NCBI GenBank assembly: GCA_947631195.1
Contig: CANRKK010000016.1
Span: 1 to 45,612, forward strand
Origin: an uncultured Clostridia bacterium
GTDB lineage: Bacteria; Bacillota; Clostridia; Christensenellales; Borkfalkiaceae
Direction of reading: 5' to 3'
Length of the DNA stretch: 45,612 nt
A program made the translations under genes and the position numbers. Position 1 is the stretch's first letter; each line of letters opens with the position of its first letter. This document shows positions 14,618-23,264 of the stretch, piece after piece. The notes below the pieces were generated by a model, which was given only the letters and a program-made list of their open reading frames with translations, did no database searches and was not told the DNA's origin.

Positions 14618-15367
14618 ATGAACGGTATTGCTTATGCGGGACGGGCCGATGATTGCGGTCTGCACGCAGACAAAAATTTTTCCGTTATAGTCGCCGCCGG
14701 CAGATGCGTTTTGCAATACGCAGACGGACATAAAGAGTTCGGCGCGGGGGAAGTTGCCGTTGTGCCGCCCCTTGTAAAGTACGCCTTTTCGGGCGAGGCC
14801 GCGCTTGTTAGTTTAGAGCAGGCCATACTGCCCTTTAAGGAAATACGGATACTTCCCGACGACGCGGGGCGCGGGATTGCGCACGCCGCCGAACAGGCAA
14901 AAATTTATTTCGGGGACCCTCAAAAGAGGGGAGTTACCGCCGCACTGGGCGGGCTGATTGCGGCCTATCTGGTGGCGCAGGCGGGCGGCGGAAGGCTATC
15001 GCCCGTGGTGGCTACGGTGCGCGGGGACATAAAAAAGAATCTCTCCAACACCTCCTATTCTCTCGAGGACAGCCTGAAACTCTTGCCCCTAAACTACGAC
15101 TACGTCAGAAAACTCTTTAAAAAGGAAACGGGCGCAACCCCTCACGAATATCTTATTAGTGAGAGAATGGAGCTTGCGCGCGGGCTTATTTTGAGCGGCA
15201 TAGGCAACCGTTACAGCAACTACTCCGTGGGGCAGATTGCCGAAGCGTGCGGATTTTCGGACCCGCTCTACTTTTCACGGGTGTTTAAAAAATACTTTAA
15301 AATATCGCCGTCCGGGGCGTGCAGGACATGGACCGGCCCGAACAGACAGGCTATAAATAAAAATTAA
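14618..15367 (+). CDS. AraC-family transcriptional regulator
   Basis: A 249-residue protein. The N-terminal half (about 1-90) is cupin-like (GEVAVVPPLVKYAFSGE is the usual AraC-N strand pattern). The C-terminal half (about 140-240) has two HTH motifs, with NYDYVRKLFKKETGATPHEYL and the family signature VGQIAEACGFSDPLYFSRVFKKYF. It is the first gene of a run with a lipid kinase (16-nt gap) and mgtE. There is no clear SD before the ATG and a -10-like TATAAT is very close. Effector and targets are unknown; many such regulators control sugar genes, and the pectin region begins about 4 kb further on. Confidence 0.9.
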   Translation: MNGIAYAGRADDCGLHADKNFSVIVAAGRCVLQYADGHKEFGAGEVAVVPPLVKYAFSGEAALVSLEQAILPFKEIRILPDDAGRGIAHAAEQAKIYFGDPQKRGVTAALGGLIAAYLVAQAGGGRLSPVVATVRGDIKKNLSNTSYSLEDSLKLLPLNYDYVRKLFKKETGATPHEYLISERMELARGLILSGIGNRYSNYSVGQIAEACGFSDPLYFSRVFKKYFKISPSGACRTWTGPNRQAINKN

Positions 15368-15383
15368 CCAAAGAGGAAATACA

Positions 15384-16286
15384 ATGGCTGAATTTACAGT
15401 TTTTTACAACCCGCTTGCGGGCACGGGCGACGTTGACGCCGTTAAGACAAAACTTAGCAAAATGCTGGAAGGCAACGAACTCACGTTTGAAAATCTAACC
15501 GAACTCAAAGACGGTCTGGCCGAAAAAATCGCCGCGCTTCCGCCCGAAACGAATATACTTATTGCGGGCGGCGACGGCACGCTGAACAGGTTTGTGAACG
15601 CCGTGGACTGCGACAACCTGCAAAACAGGGTCTATCTGTATGCGACGGGCAACGGCAACGACTTTTTTAACGACTTGAAGGCGCACGCGGACAGCTTTTT
15701 CCCGCTGCCCGAGGGCTTTGAAGTTGAAAAGATAAACGAACGCACCACCCTCTTCCAGATAAACGATTTTATCAAAAACCTGCCCGTAGTTACGGTTAAC
15801 GGCAAGGACTACAAGTTTATAAACGGCATAGGCTACGGCATAGACGGCTATTGCTGCGAGGTGGGAGACAGGCTTAAATCCGAGGGAAAAAAGGTAAACT
15901 ACACCTCCATCGCGATAAAGGGCCTTTTGTTCCACTTTAAGCCGAGGGACGCAAAAGTTACAGTCGACGGTACGGAGTATCAGTTCAACAAGGTGTGGAT
16001 TGCGCCCGCGATGTTCGGCTGCTACTACGGCGGCGGCATGATCCCCACCCCCGCCCAGAACAGAAAGGCAGGCGGCAAACTCAGCCTGTGCGTCATGTAC
16101 GGCAAGGGAAAACTGACTACTCTGATGCTCTTCCCCAAGATATTCAAGGGCGAACACGTCAAAAAGGAAAATATGGTAAAGATACTCGAGGGCAAGGAAA
16201 TCACCGTGAAATTTGCCGAGCCCTGCGCGCTGCAGATTGACGGCGAAACGATTTTGAACGTTTCGGAATACACTGCACGCATTTAA
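15384..16286 (+). CDS. Diacylglycerol kinase family lipid kinase
   Basis: A 300-residue protein of the DagK/YegS/BmrU type. It has the N-terminal YNPLAGTG nucleotide-binding start, catalytic-domain GGDGT at 62-66, GNGNDF at about 89-94 (the GTxND equivalent) and a C-terminal beta domain ending LQIDGE. It phosphorylates diacylglycerol or a related lipid at the inner membrane face. AGAGG lies 8 nt before the ATG. It is sandwiched between the AraC regulator and mgtE in what looks like one transcript. Which lipid is used cannot be told. Confidence 0.88.
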   Translation: MAEFTVFYNPLAGTGDVDAVKTKLSKMLEGNELTFENLTELKDGLAEKIAALPPETNILIAGGDGTLNRFVNAVDCDNLQNRVYLYATGNGNDFFNDLKAHADSFFPLPEGFEVEKINERTTLFQINDFIKNLPVVTVNGKDYKFINGIGYGIDGYCCEVGDRLKSEGKKVNYTSIAIKGLLFHFKPRDAKVTVDGTEYQFNKVWIAPAMFGCYYGGGMIPTPAQNRKAGGKLSLCVMYGKGKLTTLMLFPKIFKGEHVKKENMVKILEGKEITVKFAEPCALQIDGETILNVSEYTARI

Positions 16287-16328
16287 AATTCCGCGCAAAA
16301 GGGGCGCGGTTACGGCAAGGAGGCGCTT

Positions 16329-17996
16329 ATGACAGAGGAAATAAAAAACTTGCTCGAAACAGACATATACCGTGCGGCCGCACTGCTGGACGATATGCCG
16401 CCCGACGCCGTTGCCGAAACCATTTCCGCGCTCCCCGACGACAAACTGATCCCCCTCTGCCGCGCCCTCGACAAGGGCGTTTTGGCCGACGCGCTCGTCC
16501 TTCTCGACCCGTCCGTACAGCAACAGATAGTGGCGGGCCTGCGCGACGACGAGCTACAGGAGGTGATGGACGACGTTTCGGTTGAGGACACCGTCGACAT
16601 AATTGAGGACCTGCCCGAGGACGTCGCCCGCAGAATAGCCGAGGAAGAGGAAATTTTGCAGCTGCTGCAAAACAAAAACTTCGCCGTTTTAAAGCCCCTC
16701 CTGGCGGAAATGAACGAGATTGACCTTGCGGCAATTTTTGAGCAGACGCAGGAGGAAGACCTGCCCGTGCTGTTCCGCATTTTGCCAAAGGACTTAGCGG
16801 CCGACGTGTTTGCGGAGATTGACCGCGACACGCAGGAGGCGCTGTTAAAAAAGCTGACCGACAAGGAAATCAAGGACGTTATGGAAGGACTGTTCCTTGA
16901 CGATACCGTGGACCTTGTGGAAGAGATGCCCGCAAACGTCGTGAAGAGACTTTTGGCGCAAAGCGACGCCGAGACCCGCGGATATATAAACGATCTGCTG
17001 AAATATCCCAAAAACAGCGCGGGAAGCATAATGACCATAGAATTTGTGGAATTTAAGCCGCAGATGACCGTGGAAGAAGCGCTGGACCGCATGCGGGAAA
17101 CGGCAATCGACAAGGAAACGATATACACCTGCTACGTGACCGACGAGCGCAAGACGCTTATCGGGCTGGTGACCGCAAAGGATCTGCTGATTTCCAAAAA
17201 AGAGGCCCTGATATCCGACATTATGGAGGACAACGTCATCTACGTGAACACCCTCGACGACAGGGAGGACGTTGCCCGCACCATTTCGGACTACGGCTTT
17301 TTGGCAATACCCGTAACGGACAACGAAAAGCGGCTTGTGGGCATAGTTACCGTAGACGACGCGTTGGACGTCCTTGAAAAAGAGAACACCGAGGACATAG
17401 AAAAGATGGCGGCCATTATGCCCGCCAACAAACCCTATTTAAAGACAAGCGTGTTTTCCATCTGGAAAAGCCGCGTGCCGTGGCTTTTGATACTGATGGT
17501 CAGCGCCACGTTCACCGGCCTTATAATAAATAAGTTCGAGGGACGGCTGAACGCCATAAGCCCCGTGCTGTTTGCCTGCGTGCCGATGCTGATGGATACG
17601 GGCGGCAACTCGGGCTCGCAGGTTTCGGTTACCGTAATCCGCGCGCTGGCGCTGGGAGAGCTGACCTTAAAGGACAGCGGCAAGGTGCTGTGGAAGGAAC
17701 TCAGGGCGTCGCTGCTGCTGAGCGTAACCTTGGGCGCCGCCTGCTTTGCAAAACTGATGCTGATAGATAACCTGCTGTTCGGCTATAAGGGATATACGCC
17801 CGTGCTCTGCGCAATCGTGTCGCTGGCCCTCTGCGTAACCGTCATCATCGCCAAATTGGTGGGGTGCCTTCTTCCCCTTTTGGTCAAGGCATGCAAGCTG
17901 GACCCCGCCGCCGTCGCCAGCCCCTTTATCACCACCATCGTGGACGCCGTGTCCCTCATCGTGTTCTGTCTCCTCTCCGTCTCCCTTTTGGCATAA
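16329..17996 (+). CDS. mgtE: Magnesium transporter MgtE
   Basis: A 555-residue protein. It has an N-terminal superhelical MgtE_N domain rich in acidic residues (about 20-130), two CBS domains (about 210-335: TCYVTDERKTLIGLVTAKDLL, LAIPVTDNEKRLVGIVTVDDAL), the connecting plug helix, and five TM helices from about 385 with the pore signature PMLMDTGGNSGSQ. It is a Mg2+ channel gated by cytosolic Mg2+. AAGGAGG precedes the ATG. The 42-nt gap upstream leaves no room for an M-box riboswitch. Confidence 0.96.
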   Translation: MTEEIKNLLETDIYRAAALLDDMPPDAVAETISALPDDKLIPLCRALDKGVLADALVLLDPSVQQQIVAGLRDDELQEVMDDVSVEDTVDIIEDLPEDVARRIAEEEEILQLLQNKNFAVLKPLLAEMNEIDLAAIFEQTQEEDLPVLFRILPKDLAADVFAEIDRDTQEALLKKLTDKEIKDVMEGLFLDDTVDLVEEMPANVVKRLLAQSDAETRGYINDLLKYPKNSAGSIMTIEFVEFKPQMTVEEALDRMRETAIDKETIYTCYVTDERKTLIGLVTAKDLLISKKEALISDIMEDNVIYVNTLDDREDVARTISDYGFLAIPVTDNEKRLVGIVTVDDALDVLEKENTEDIEKMAAIMPANKPYLKTSVFSIWKSRVPWLLILMVSATFTGLIINKFEGRLNAISPVLFACVPMLMDTGGNSGSQVSVTVIRALALGELTLKDSGKVLWKELRASLLLSVTLGAACFAKLMLIDNLLFGYKGYTPVLCAIVSLALCVTVIIAKLVGCLLPLLVKACKLDPAAVASPFITTIVDAVSLIVFCLLSVSLLA

Positions 17997-18031
17997 AGCG
18001 CACGCGGTTATCAAAATCAAATACATGTATT

Positions 18032-18057
18032 AAAGCCACGGGCCCGCCCGTGGCTTT
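18032..18057. terminator. Hairpin between convergent mgtE and XRE genes
   Basis: A perfect 12-bp stem AAAGCCACGGGC / GCCCGTGGCTTT around CC. The U tract is short in either direction, but its position suggests a shared terminator. Confidence 0.65.
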
Positions 18058-18059
18058 AA

Positions 18060-18872
18060 CTATCCGCCGAGTGTAATAAAGCCGTTTAAAACGCCTTCGA
18101 AAATTCCTTTGCTCCAGCCGTTAAAGAGCGTGAACGCCGCAGGCAGCTCGTTAAAGCCGCTGTAAATTATATCCTTTAAGCTATTAAGCTCATCGACAAC
18201 AGCCGAATATGTCCCCCGCGCATAATGCCCGCCGACAGCAATAAATCCGAAAGCTCTGTCGCCTATCGCAACAAAATAGCCGTATGATACGGCTCCCGTA
18301 GCGTACAGCCCCACGCTCACCGCGCCAAGCGAGAACATACCCAAAGATATTGCGCCTGCGGCAATTACTATCCCAAGACAAATCGCGCCCGCGGCGAACA
18401 ACCCAAACGCCAATGTGCCGAACGCAAGCGCGCCCAAGGAAAGAAGCCCGAATGAAATGACCCCGAATCCGAGTAGCCCAAAGGATATAACCCCTTTTGC
18501 GACAAGCCCTACGGCTATTATTCCCTTTGCCGCCCTGCCCAAACCTATATTCACATGGACGAGCGGAAGCCCAAACAAAGTTCTTTTGCTTCTGTATTCA
18601 AAGTAAACGCCGTTTTTAAAAATATCGGACAGATTGAGCGGTTTATGCCCCGTGCCAAGCGGAACTCCGCCATCATTTTCATAGTTTAAAAGGTAATCCA
18701 CCGTTACATTGAAAAGCCTGCTCATCTCAACCAGTTTTTCCGTTTCGGGGAATACCGAGTCGCTCTCCCAACGGGAGACAGTCTGACGGGTTACGCCCAA
18801 CAATTCGGCAAGCCGGGATTGGGTGAGCCCCTTTTGCTTTCTGCACTGTAAAATTTTTTGACCGGTTGTCAT
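18060..18872 (-). CDS. XRE regulator fused to a glycine-pentad repeat domain
   Basis: A 270-residue protein. The N-terminal HTH_3 domain spans about 5-62 (LTQSRLAELLGVTRQTVSRW). A linker of about 40 residues follows, then from residue 117 a run with Gly at every fifth position: 117 to 167 without a break, one extra residue, then 173 to 198. Each unit is G followed by four mostly hydrophobic or small residues (GVISF, GLLSL, GALAF, GAISL). Lacking charges, it could be a membrane-embedded region or, given strict 5-residue spacing, a beta-solenoid. It sits next to the end of the pectin operon and has a good promoter. Its promoter shares a motif with the pectin operon promoter, so it may regulate that operon. 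Confidence 0.8.
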   Translation of the reverse strand: MTTGQKILQCRKQKGLTQSRLAELLGVTRQTVSRWESDSVFPETEKLVEMSRLFNVTVDYLLNYENDGGVPLGTGHKPLNLSDIFKNGVYFEYRSKRTLFGLPLVHVNIGLGRAAKGIIAVGLVAKGVISFGLLGFGVISFGLLSLGALAFGTLAFGLFAAGAICLGIVIAAGAISLGMFSLGAVSVGLYATGAVSYGYFVAIGDRAFGFIAVGGHYARGTYSAVVDELNSLKDIIYSGFNELPAAFTLFNGWSKGIFEGVLNGFITLGG

Positions 18873-18900
18873 AGCCTGCTCCTTAGCGATTTGTGAGTAA

Positions 18901-18929
18901 AGTATATCCGCCCATGGTCAAAAAGTCAA
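18901..18929 (-). promoter_or_regulatory. Sigma-A promoter of the pentad-repeat XRE gene
   Basis: On the minus strand: TTGACT (18929-18924), 17-nt spacer, TATACT (18906-18901). AAGGAG precedes the ATG. Confidence 0.82.
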
Positions 18930-18935
18930 TATTTG

Positions 18936-18956
18936 AATGTAACATTTAGGTTACCC
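18936..18956. promoter_or_regulatory. Candidate operator shared with the pectin promoter
   Basis: AATGT-A-ACATT palindrome (18936-18946) overlapping ACATTTAGGTTACCC (18942-18956). The second motif recurs with one mismatch at 31130-31144, next to an AATGT-T-ACATT palindrome. Here it lies just upstream of the -35. The rest of 18957-19150 shows no gene. Confidence 0.5.
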
Positions 18957-19139
18957 CCAGGCAATTTTAAGTAAAAACATTGCCCACAGATACGATTTCA
19001 AACATGAAGTAAAAATCCACCCGCATAAAACAAATATATATGGCTGACACCCTTTAATTGACTTTGCAATTATTTTAAATTGCGGAGCAATCCATATATT
19101 CTTACGTCCCCTTTTGGCGTGACAAATTAAAATAAATAT

Positions 19140-19181
19140 TTTTTATAAAATTTAAAGCCGCAGGAAATTCCCGCGGCTTTT
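19140..19181 (-). terminator. Terminator of the main pectin operon
   Basis: Stem AAAGCCGC / GCGGCTTT (19180-19173 with 19161-19154), followed on the minus strand by AAATTTTATAAAA. It begins 13 nt after the GH105 stop. Confidence 0.7.
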
Positions 19182-19192
19182 CGTTTTGAATT

Positions 19193-20323
19193 TTAAAGTT
19201 GTTTAAGTTCGGTGTAGGCCATAACGAACGGGCCTGTGCCCTTGGCGTCGTTTTCCACAACGGGCTCCGAGATATAGTATTCGAACGTGCCGTTGCGGCG
19301 GGGGTTGTTTTCGGGGCCGAGCCCTGCAACGAGGCAGATGCCGCCCAAATTCAGCTTGCCGTCCGTGGTCGTCAAGTACTTGTTGCAGATTCCGTCGAAC
19401 ACTTCTTTGCCGAGCGCGGCGAACTTTTTGTCCACGTAGCCGAGGCGGGCGCCCTTCATCATCGCATAGGAAATCATGGCGCTGCCCGAAGTTTCGAGGT
19501 AGTTGCCCTCCCTGCCCATCTGGTCGGGCACCTGATAGAACATGTGGCCGACGGGGTCTATGTACTGTTCGAGGCCCTCTATCGTCTCGCGGAAGATATT
19601 TACGAGCTCGGCTTTTGCCTCTATGGCGGAGTTGTCAAAATAGCTTATCGCGTCGACGAGTCCCACCGTGTACCAGCCGACCGAGCGGAGCCAGAAAGAC
19701 TTGGACAGCCCCGTGGTTTTATCCGCCCAAAAGGCCGTTTTGGACCAGTCCCAGCCGTGATAATACAGCCTCTTTTGCCTGTCGTACATATTGTCGTACA
19801 CGGCGCGGAACTGCTTTACTATGTCGGAATAGTCCTTGCCGCCGAGCTCCGTCTGATAGCGGGTGTAGAACACCTGCGCCATATACAGGCCGTCCAGCCA
19901 AACCTGGTTGGGATAAATCTTCTTGTGCCAGAAGTTGCCCGTGCCCGTGCGCGGCTGGCCGAGTATCTGCTTATACAGCAGCTCTATTGCCTTTTTGTAC
20001 TTTTCTTTGCCCGTCTCGCTGTATAAGTCGAAAAGCACGCGCCCCTCGTTGAGGTTGTCGAGGTTGTACGTTTCGAGGTCGTAGCCGCGTATCGAGCCAT
20101 CCTCAAACACGTAGTAGTCCACAAATTTATCTATAAAATCTATGTACTTTTTTAGCCCCGTCTGCCTGTATATGGTGTACAGCGAAGTCATCATGCAGCC
20201 GTCGATATAGTTCCACGCGGGCTTTTTGCCCTGTTTGATGTTCTCTATGTTCCATATCGGCGCGTCGGGCGCGGTGTCCTCTATCAGCCTGTCTATGTAC
20301 TTGTCAATTACCGAATAATCCAT
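19193..20323 (-). CDS. GH105 unsaturated rhamnogalacturonyl/galacturonyl hydrolase
   Basis: A 376-residue protein of the YteR/RhiN family. Its (alpha/alpha)6 barrel shows repeated helical-hairpin segments such as YIDGCMMTSLYTIYRQTG and QVWLDGLYMAQVFYTRY. Asp144 in WLDG matches the catalytic Asp of YteR, and the SFWLRSVGWYTVGLVDA segment is typical. It removes the unsaturated uronyl residue left by pectate or rhamnogalacturonan lyases, by hydration. No signal peptide is visible, so it acts in the cytoplasm. It is the last gene of the operon, 18 nt after the GH28 gene. Substrate (rhamnogalacturonan or homogalacturonan) cannot be told. Confidence 0.93.
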   Translation of the reverse strand: MDYSVIDKYIDRLIEDTAPDAPIWNIENIKQGKKPAWNYIDGCMMTSLYTIYRQTGLKKYIDFIDKFVDYYVFEDGSIRGYDLETYNLDNLNEGRVLFDLYSETGKEKYKKAIELLYKQILGQPRTGTGNFWHKKIYPNQVWLDGLYMAQVFYTRYQTELGGKDYSDIVKQFRAVYDNMYDRQKRLYYHGWDWSKTAFWADKTTGLSKSFWLRSVGWYTVGLVDAISYFDNSAIEAKAELVNIFRETIEGLEQYIDPVGHMFYQVPDQMGREGNYLETSGSAMISYAMMKGARLGYVDKKFAALGKEVFDGICNKYLTTTDGKLNLGGICLVAGLGPENNPRRNGTFEYYISEPVVENDAKGTGPFVMAYTELKQL

Positions 20324-20341
20324 AAATTCCCCCTAAAAATA

Positions 20342-21883
20342 CTATTCTTCTATCACTTCTTTGCAGTTGTGTTTGATTATCTTTTTCCCGACGACGCCTT
20401 CGAACGTTACGTTTTTGAGCACGAGCCGCTCCACGTTGTCCACGTACAGCCCCTCCTTGCAGAAGTCGCGCACGTTTTCAAGCATTGCGGGCTGAGCGGG
20501 TTTGGCGTCGGGCTTGAAATGGAAACTTACGTTCTCTATCATAACTTCCTTAATGGGCTGCTCCACCAATCCGTCAAAATAGCCCGCCATACATTCGCAG
20601 TCCGCGCAATCAATGTCCTTGAACTTAAATTTGCCGAGGTAGGGCGTTCTGTCGTCCACGGGCGTTGCGGGGTCGCGGGACCAGACGTATTCGGTGTGGC
20701 CGTCGGGATCGCAGAAGTAGTACATGTTGATGACGAGGGGCGTTATTACGTTTTCCATCCTGATGTTTTCAAAGAGCACGCCGTCTATTATGCCGTCCTT
20801 GCCCCTGCCGCGGCGGGATTTTATCCTCAGCCCCCTGTCGGTGTGCTTGAACACGCACTGGCAGACGGAGAGATTTTTTACGCCGCCGCTCATCTCGCTG
20901 CCCAAAACTATTGCGCCGTGGCCGTCCTGGAACAGGTTGTTGCGGAGGGTGTGGTGGTTGGCGGGCGTTTTAAACGTTCTGCCCATGTGCAGTTTGCCGC
21001 TCTTTATCGCGCAGCAGTCGTCGCCAACGCTGAACACGCAGCCCACTATATCCACCCTGTCGCAGCTTTCGGGGTCGAGCCCGTCGGTGTTGGGAGCGGT
21101 TGAGGGGTTCTGTATCCTCAAATCGTAAAATTTTAAATTTTTGGAAAAGAAGGGGTGCAGGTTCCAGCTTGCGGAATTTTTGCAGGTCACGCCGTGGAAT
21201 ACAACTTCGCTGCACTTGTTGAGGAACACCAGCCTCGGGCGCGCCACCTTTCTTCCCTTGGGGGTCGCCCACCACGTGGAGTGATCGGCGTTGCCGTTTA
21301 TCGTGCCCTCCCCCACTATCCTTATATTCTTCTGTCTGTATGCCGAAATCAAAGACTGGTGACAGTCGTAAAGTTCGCCCTCCCAGCTTGCCATCGGCAC
21401 CGTTTTGCCGTCCAAAAATACGCTTGCGGGCACGTAGGGATAGTGCGTTTCCACCACGTCGCCCAAAAGCTCCGCGCCCTTTTTAATTTCAAGGGTTATG
21501 TCGCTCTTTAAAACGACGGGGCGTATGAGGTAGCTGCCGCCCTCCACCAGCACCCTGCCGCCTGCGGGGCACTTGTCTATCGCCATCTGCACGTAGTACG
21601 TGTCGTCGGAGACGCCGTCGCCCTTGGCGCCGAGCTCTTTTACGCTTATGACCGCCGTTTCGGTGGGCGTAGTGAACGTGAGGCTGCCCCTGCCCGGTTT
21701 GGTTGACACGGTGTATTCCGTGCCGGGGGTGAGGTCAAACAGCGAAAATACGTTGGTGTTGCGTTCGCCGCCGACTTCCTCCCCGTTCAGCAGCACCTTA
21801 TATTTTTTGGGGCTGTAGTAGGGATTTGTATTTTTAAACTCGAAGCACGCCGAGGTGCCGGAAACAAAGAGCTTTTTAAACAT
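20342..21883 (-). CDS. GH28 polygalacturonase family hydrolase
   Basis: A 513-residue protein. A fibronectin-like N-terminal domain (about 10-75) precedes a right-handed beta-helix. All GH28 signatures are visible: NTDGLDP (Asp267), GDDCCAIKSG (Asp288 and Asp289), GHG (His322) and RGLRIKS (353-356). The 'CVFSVGDD..AIKSG' context is typical of exo-acting bacterial polygalacturonases. There is no signal peptide, so it likely trims imported oligogalacturonides. Its start codon overlaps the end of the upstream membrane-protein gene by 8 nt, which suggests translational coupling. Confidence 0.93.
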   Translation of the reverse strand: MFKKLFVSGTSACFEFKNTNPYYSPKKYKVLLNGEEVGGERNTNVFSLFDLTPGTEYTVSTKPGRGSLTFTTPTETAVISVKELGAKGDGVSDDTYYVQMAIDKCPAGGRVLVEGGSYLIRPVVLKSDITLEIKKGAELLGDVVETHYPYVPASVFLDGKTVPMASWEGELYDCHQSLISAYRQKNIRIVGEGTINGNADHSTWWATPKGRKVARPRLVFLNKCSEVVFHGVTCKNSASWNLHPFFSKNLKFYDLRIQNPSTAPNTDGLDPESCDRVDIVGCVFSVGDDCCAIKSGKLHMGRTFKTPANHHTLRNNLFQDGHGAIVLGSEMSGGVKNLSVCQCVFKHTDRGLRIKSRRGRGKDGIIDGVLFENIRMENVITPLVINMYYFCDPDGHTEYVWSRDPATPVDDRTPYLGKFKFKDIDCADCECMAGYFDGLVEQPIKEVMIENVSFHFKPDAKPAQPAMLENVRDFCKEGLYVDNVERLVLKNVTFEGVVGKKIIKHNCKEVIEE

Positions 21884-22565
21884 TGGCCGCTTTCTCCTTT
21901 TTCCTGTTTTTTATGTGACGGACAAGCGCAACCACGCCGTCCTTTATGCCTATAAATACCATATCGATCGCCACGCAAATGACGCCGAACAGCAGCGGTT
22001 CAACGCCCCTAACCACATTTAAAAATACCAGTCCCGTGTACGATACGGCGATAAGATATCCGACTATTATATAGTAGAATATGTTGGCAAAAAAGGTCCA
22101 GAACGCCTTGAACGGGAAGGGGAACATCATGTAAGCGTTGAATTCCCGCCTGTCCGATTCCATAAACCTGAACAGCGGGTTTACGAGAATGTCCACCACG
22201 AGCCCCATCACCGCGCCCGTCAAAACGGCCTGGTCGAGATAGCCGGAGTTGGGCATAATGCCCATCATCACAAAATAGCACACCGCGCCTGCGAACCAAA
22301 ACTTGATAAAAATCGCCTTGATCCATGTGGGAACCCTGCCCAAAAAATCTGTTTTGTAGGGGTCGAATTCCTTGTCCTTGCCGTTGCGCTTTACGTTCTT
22401 GGGGTCATACACGCCCATATTGGCGTTCATGGCATAGTTTACGGCCTCGCTGTCCGTGGTAACGTCCCCCTTTAAAACGGCCACAAGCTCGTCTACCTTA
22501 TCCACCTTCAGATCGTAATAGTTTTCGATAGTGGTTTCGGGTGTTTTGTTTTTCTTTTTTGACAT
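21876..22565 (-). CDS. Four-TM membrane protein of the pectin operon (A)
   Basis: 229 residues from the ATG at 22565, chosen for AAAGGGA 7 nt upstream; an in-frame start 10 codons earlier lacks one. A charged N-terminal cytosolic segment of about 75 residues precedes about four hydrophobic segments (about 80-100, 108-128, 150-175, 180-205) and a basic tail. The VTGAVMGLVVDILVNPLFRF-like middle and the N-terminal FDPYKTDFLGRVPTW segment are distinctive, but I recognise no family. It overlaps the GH28 gene by 8 nt. An accessory role in uptake or membrane anchoring is inference. Confidence 0.75.
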   Translation of the reverse strand: MSKKKNKTPETTIENYYDLKVDKVDELVAVLKGDVTTDSEAVNYAMNANMGVYDPKNVKRNGKDKEFDPYKTDFLGRVPTWIKAIFIKFWFAGAVCYFVMMGIMPNSGYLDQAVLTGAVMGLVVDILVNPLFRFMESDRREFNAYMMFPFPFKAFWTFFANIFYYIIVGYLIAVSYTGLVFLNVVRGVEPLLFGVICVAIDMVFIGIKDGVVALVRHIKNRKKEKAANV

Positions 22566-22640
22566 TTCAAGTCCCTTTGGAAAAATAACCGACAAAAATT
22601 TATTTTGCCGGTTATAGTTCGGTTAAATTTTTAAATATTA

Positions 22641-23249
22641 TCAGTCTTCCTGAATATCTATGTTGCCCTTCATGTTTTCGGTTGCAGATTCAAGTTTAAC
22701 GGACGTATTGATCTTTTGGATGAGTCTGCTATACACGGGCAGGAGCGCAAATACGACCGCCGCGATCGCAAGAAGGATAATATGTACAAACACGAAAGGC
22801 TGTGCCGCAGCCGCCGCTGCCTTGCCTGCGCCCGCCGGGCTGTTGAGATAGAGATTAACGGGGATATAGTAGCCTATGTCGCATCCTATTATACCCGCAA
22901 TCATCACGCACGTGAGCACAAGGAAAAAGATGTTGGGCTTTTTGCGCTTGGGGAACGAGTTTAAAAAACTTACAAGCACGAGTATCGAAAGCAGCGTTGC
23001 AATAAAGGTGCATATACCCGTTGCGGGCAGGCTGGCCTCTGCGTTTGTTTCGTTGATGGCCGCGCCGATTACAAACATTATAAACATGTAGTAAACGGAA
23101 GCTATCGCAAGGAACAAAAGCGCAATGTTTTGGGGGTGCCGCTTTAAATTTACTATCTTTTTGCGGAACCATTCCTTGACTTTGGCGCCGAAGGAGGGTT
23201 TGGAGGGTTCTGCAACGTTATTCTGAACCTGAACGTTTTCTTCTGACAT
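22641..23249 (-). CDS. Four-TM membrane protein of the pectin operon (B)
   Basis: A 202-residue protein. A hydrophilic N-terminus rich in Asn, Glu and Lys (1-38) precedes four TM segments (about 42-62, 72-95, 106-128, 148-170). The third loop carries GAGKAAAAAAQP before TM4, and the C-terminal cytosolic tail is acidic. It lies 15 nt after the MsmX-type ATPase gene. I recognise no family; it resembles the neighbours at 24359 and 24928 only in topology. It is not the DUF624/YesL protein often found in rhamnogalacturonan operons, as far as I can tell. Confidence 0.75.
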   Translation of the reverse strand: MSEENVQVQNNVAEPSKPSFGAKVKEWFRKKIVNLKRHPQNIALLFLAIASVYYMFIMFVIGAAINETNAEASLPATGICTFIATLLSILVLVSFLNSFPKRKKPNIFFLVLTCVMIAGIIGCDIGYYIPVNLYLNSPAGAGKAAAAAAQPFVFVHIILLAIAAVVFALLPVYSRLIQKINTSVKLESATENMKGNIDIQED

Positions 23250-23264
23250 ATCTCTATTACCTCC

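Noticed and set aside
16287-16328. M-box riboswitch before mgtE
   Set aside because: The 42-nt gap is far too short and shows no matching structure.
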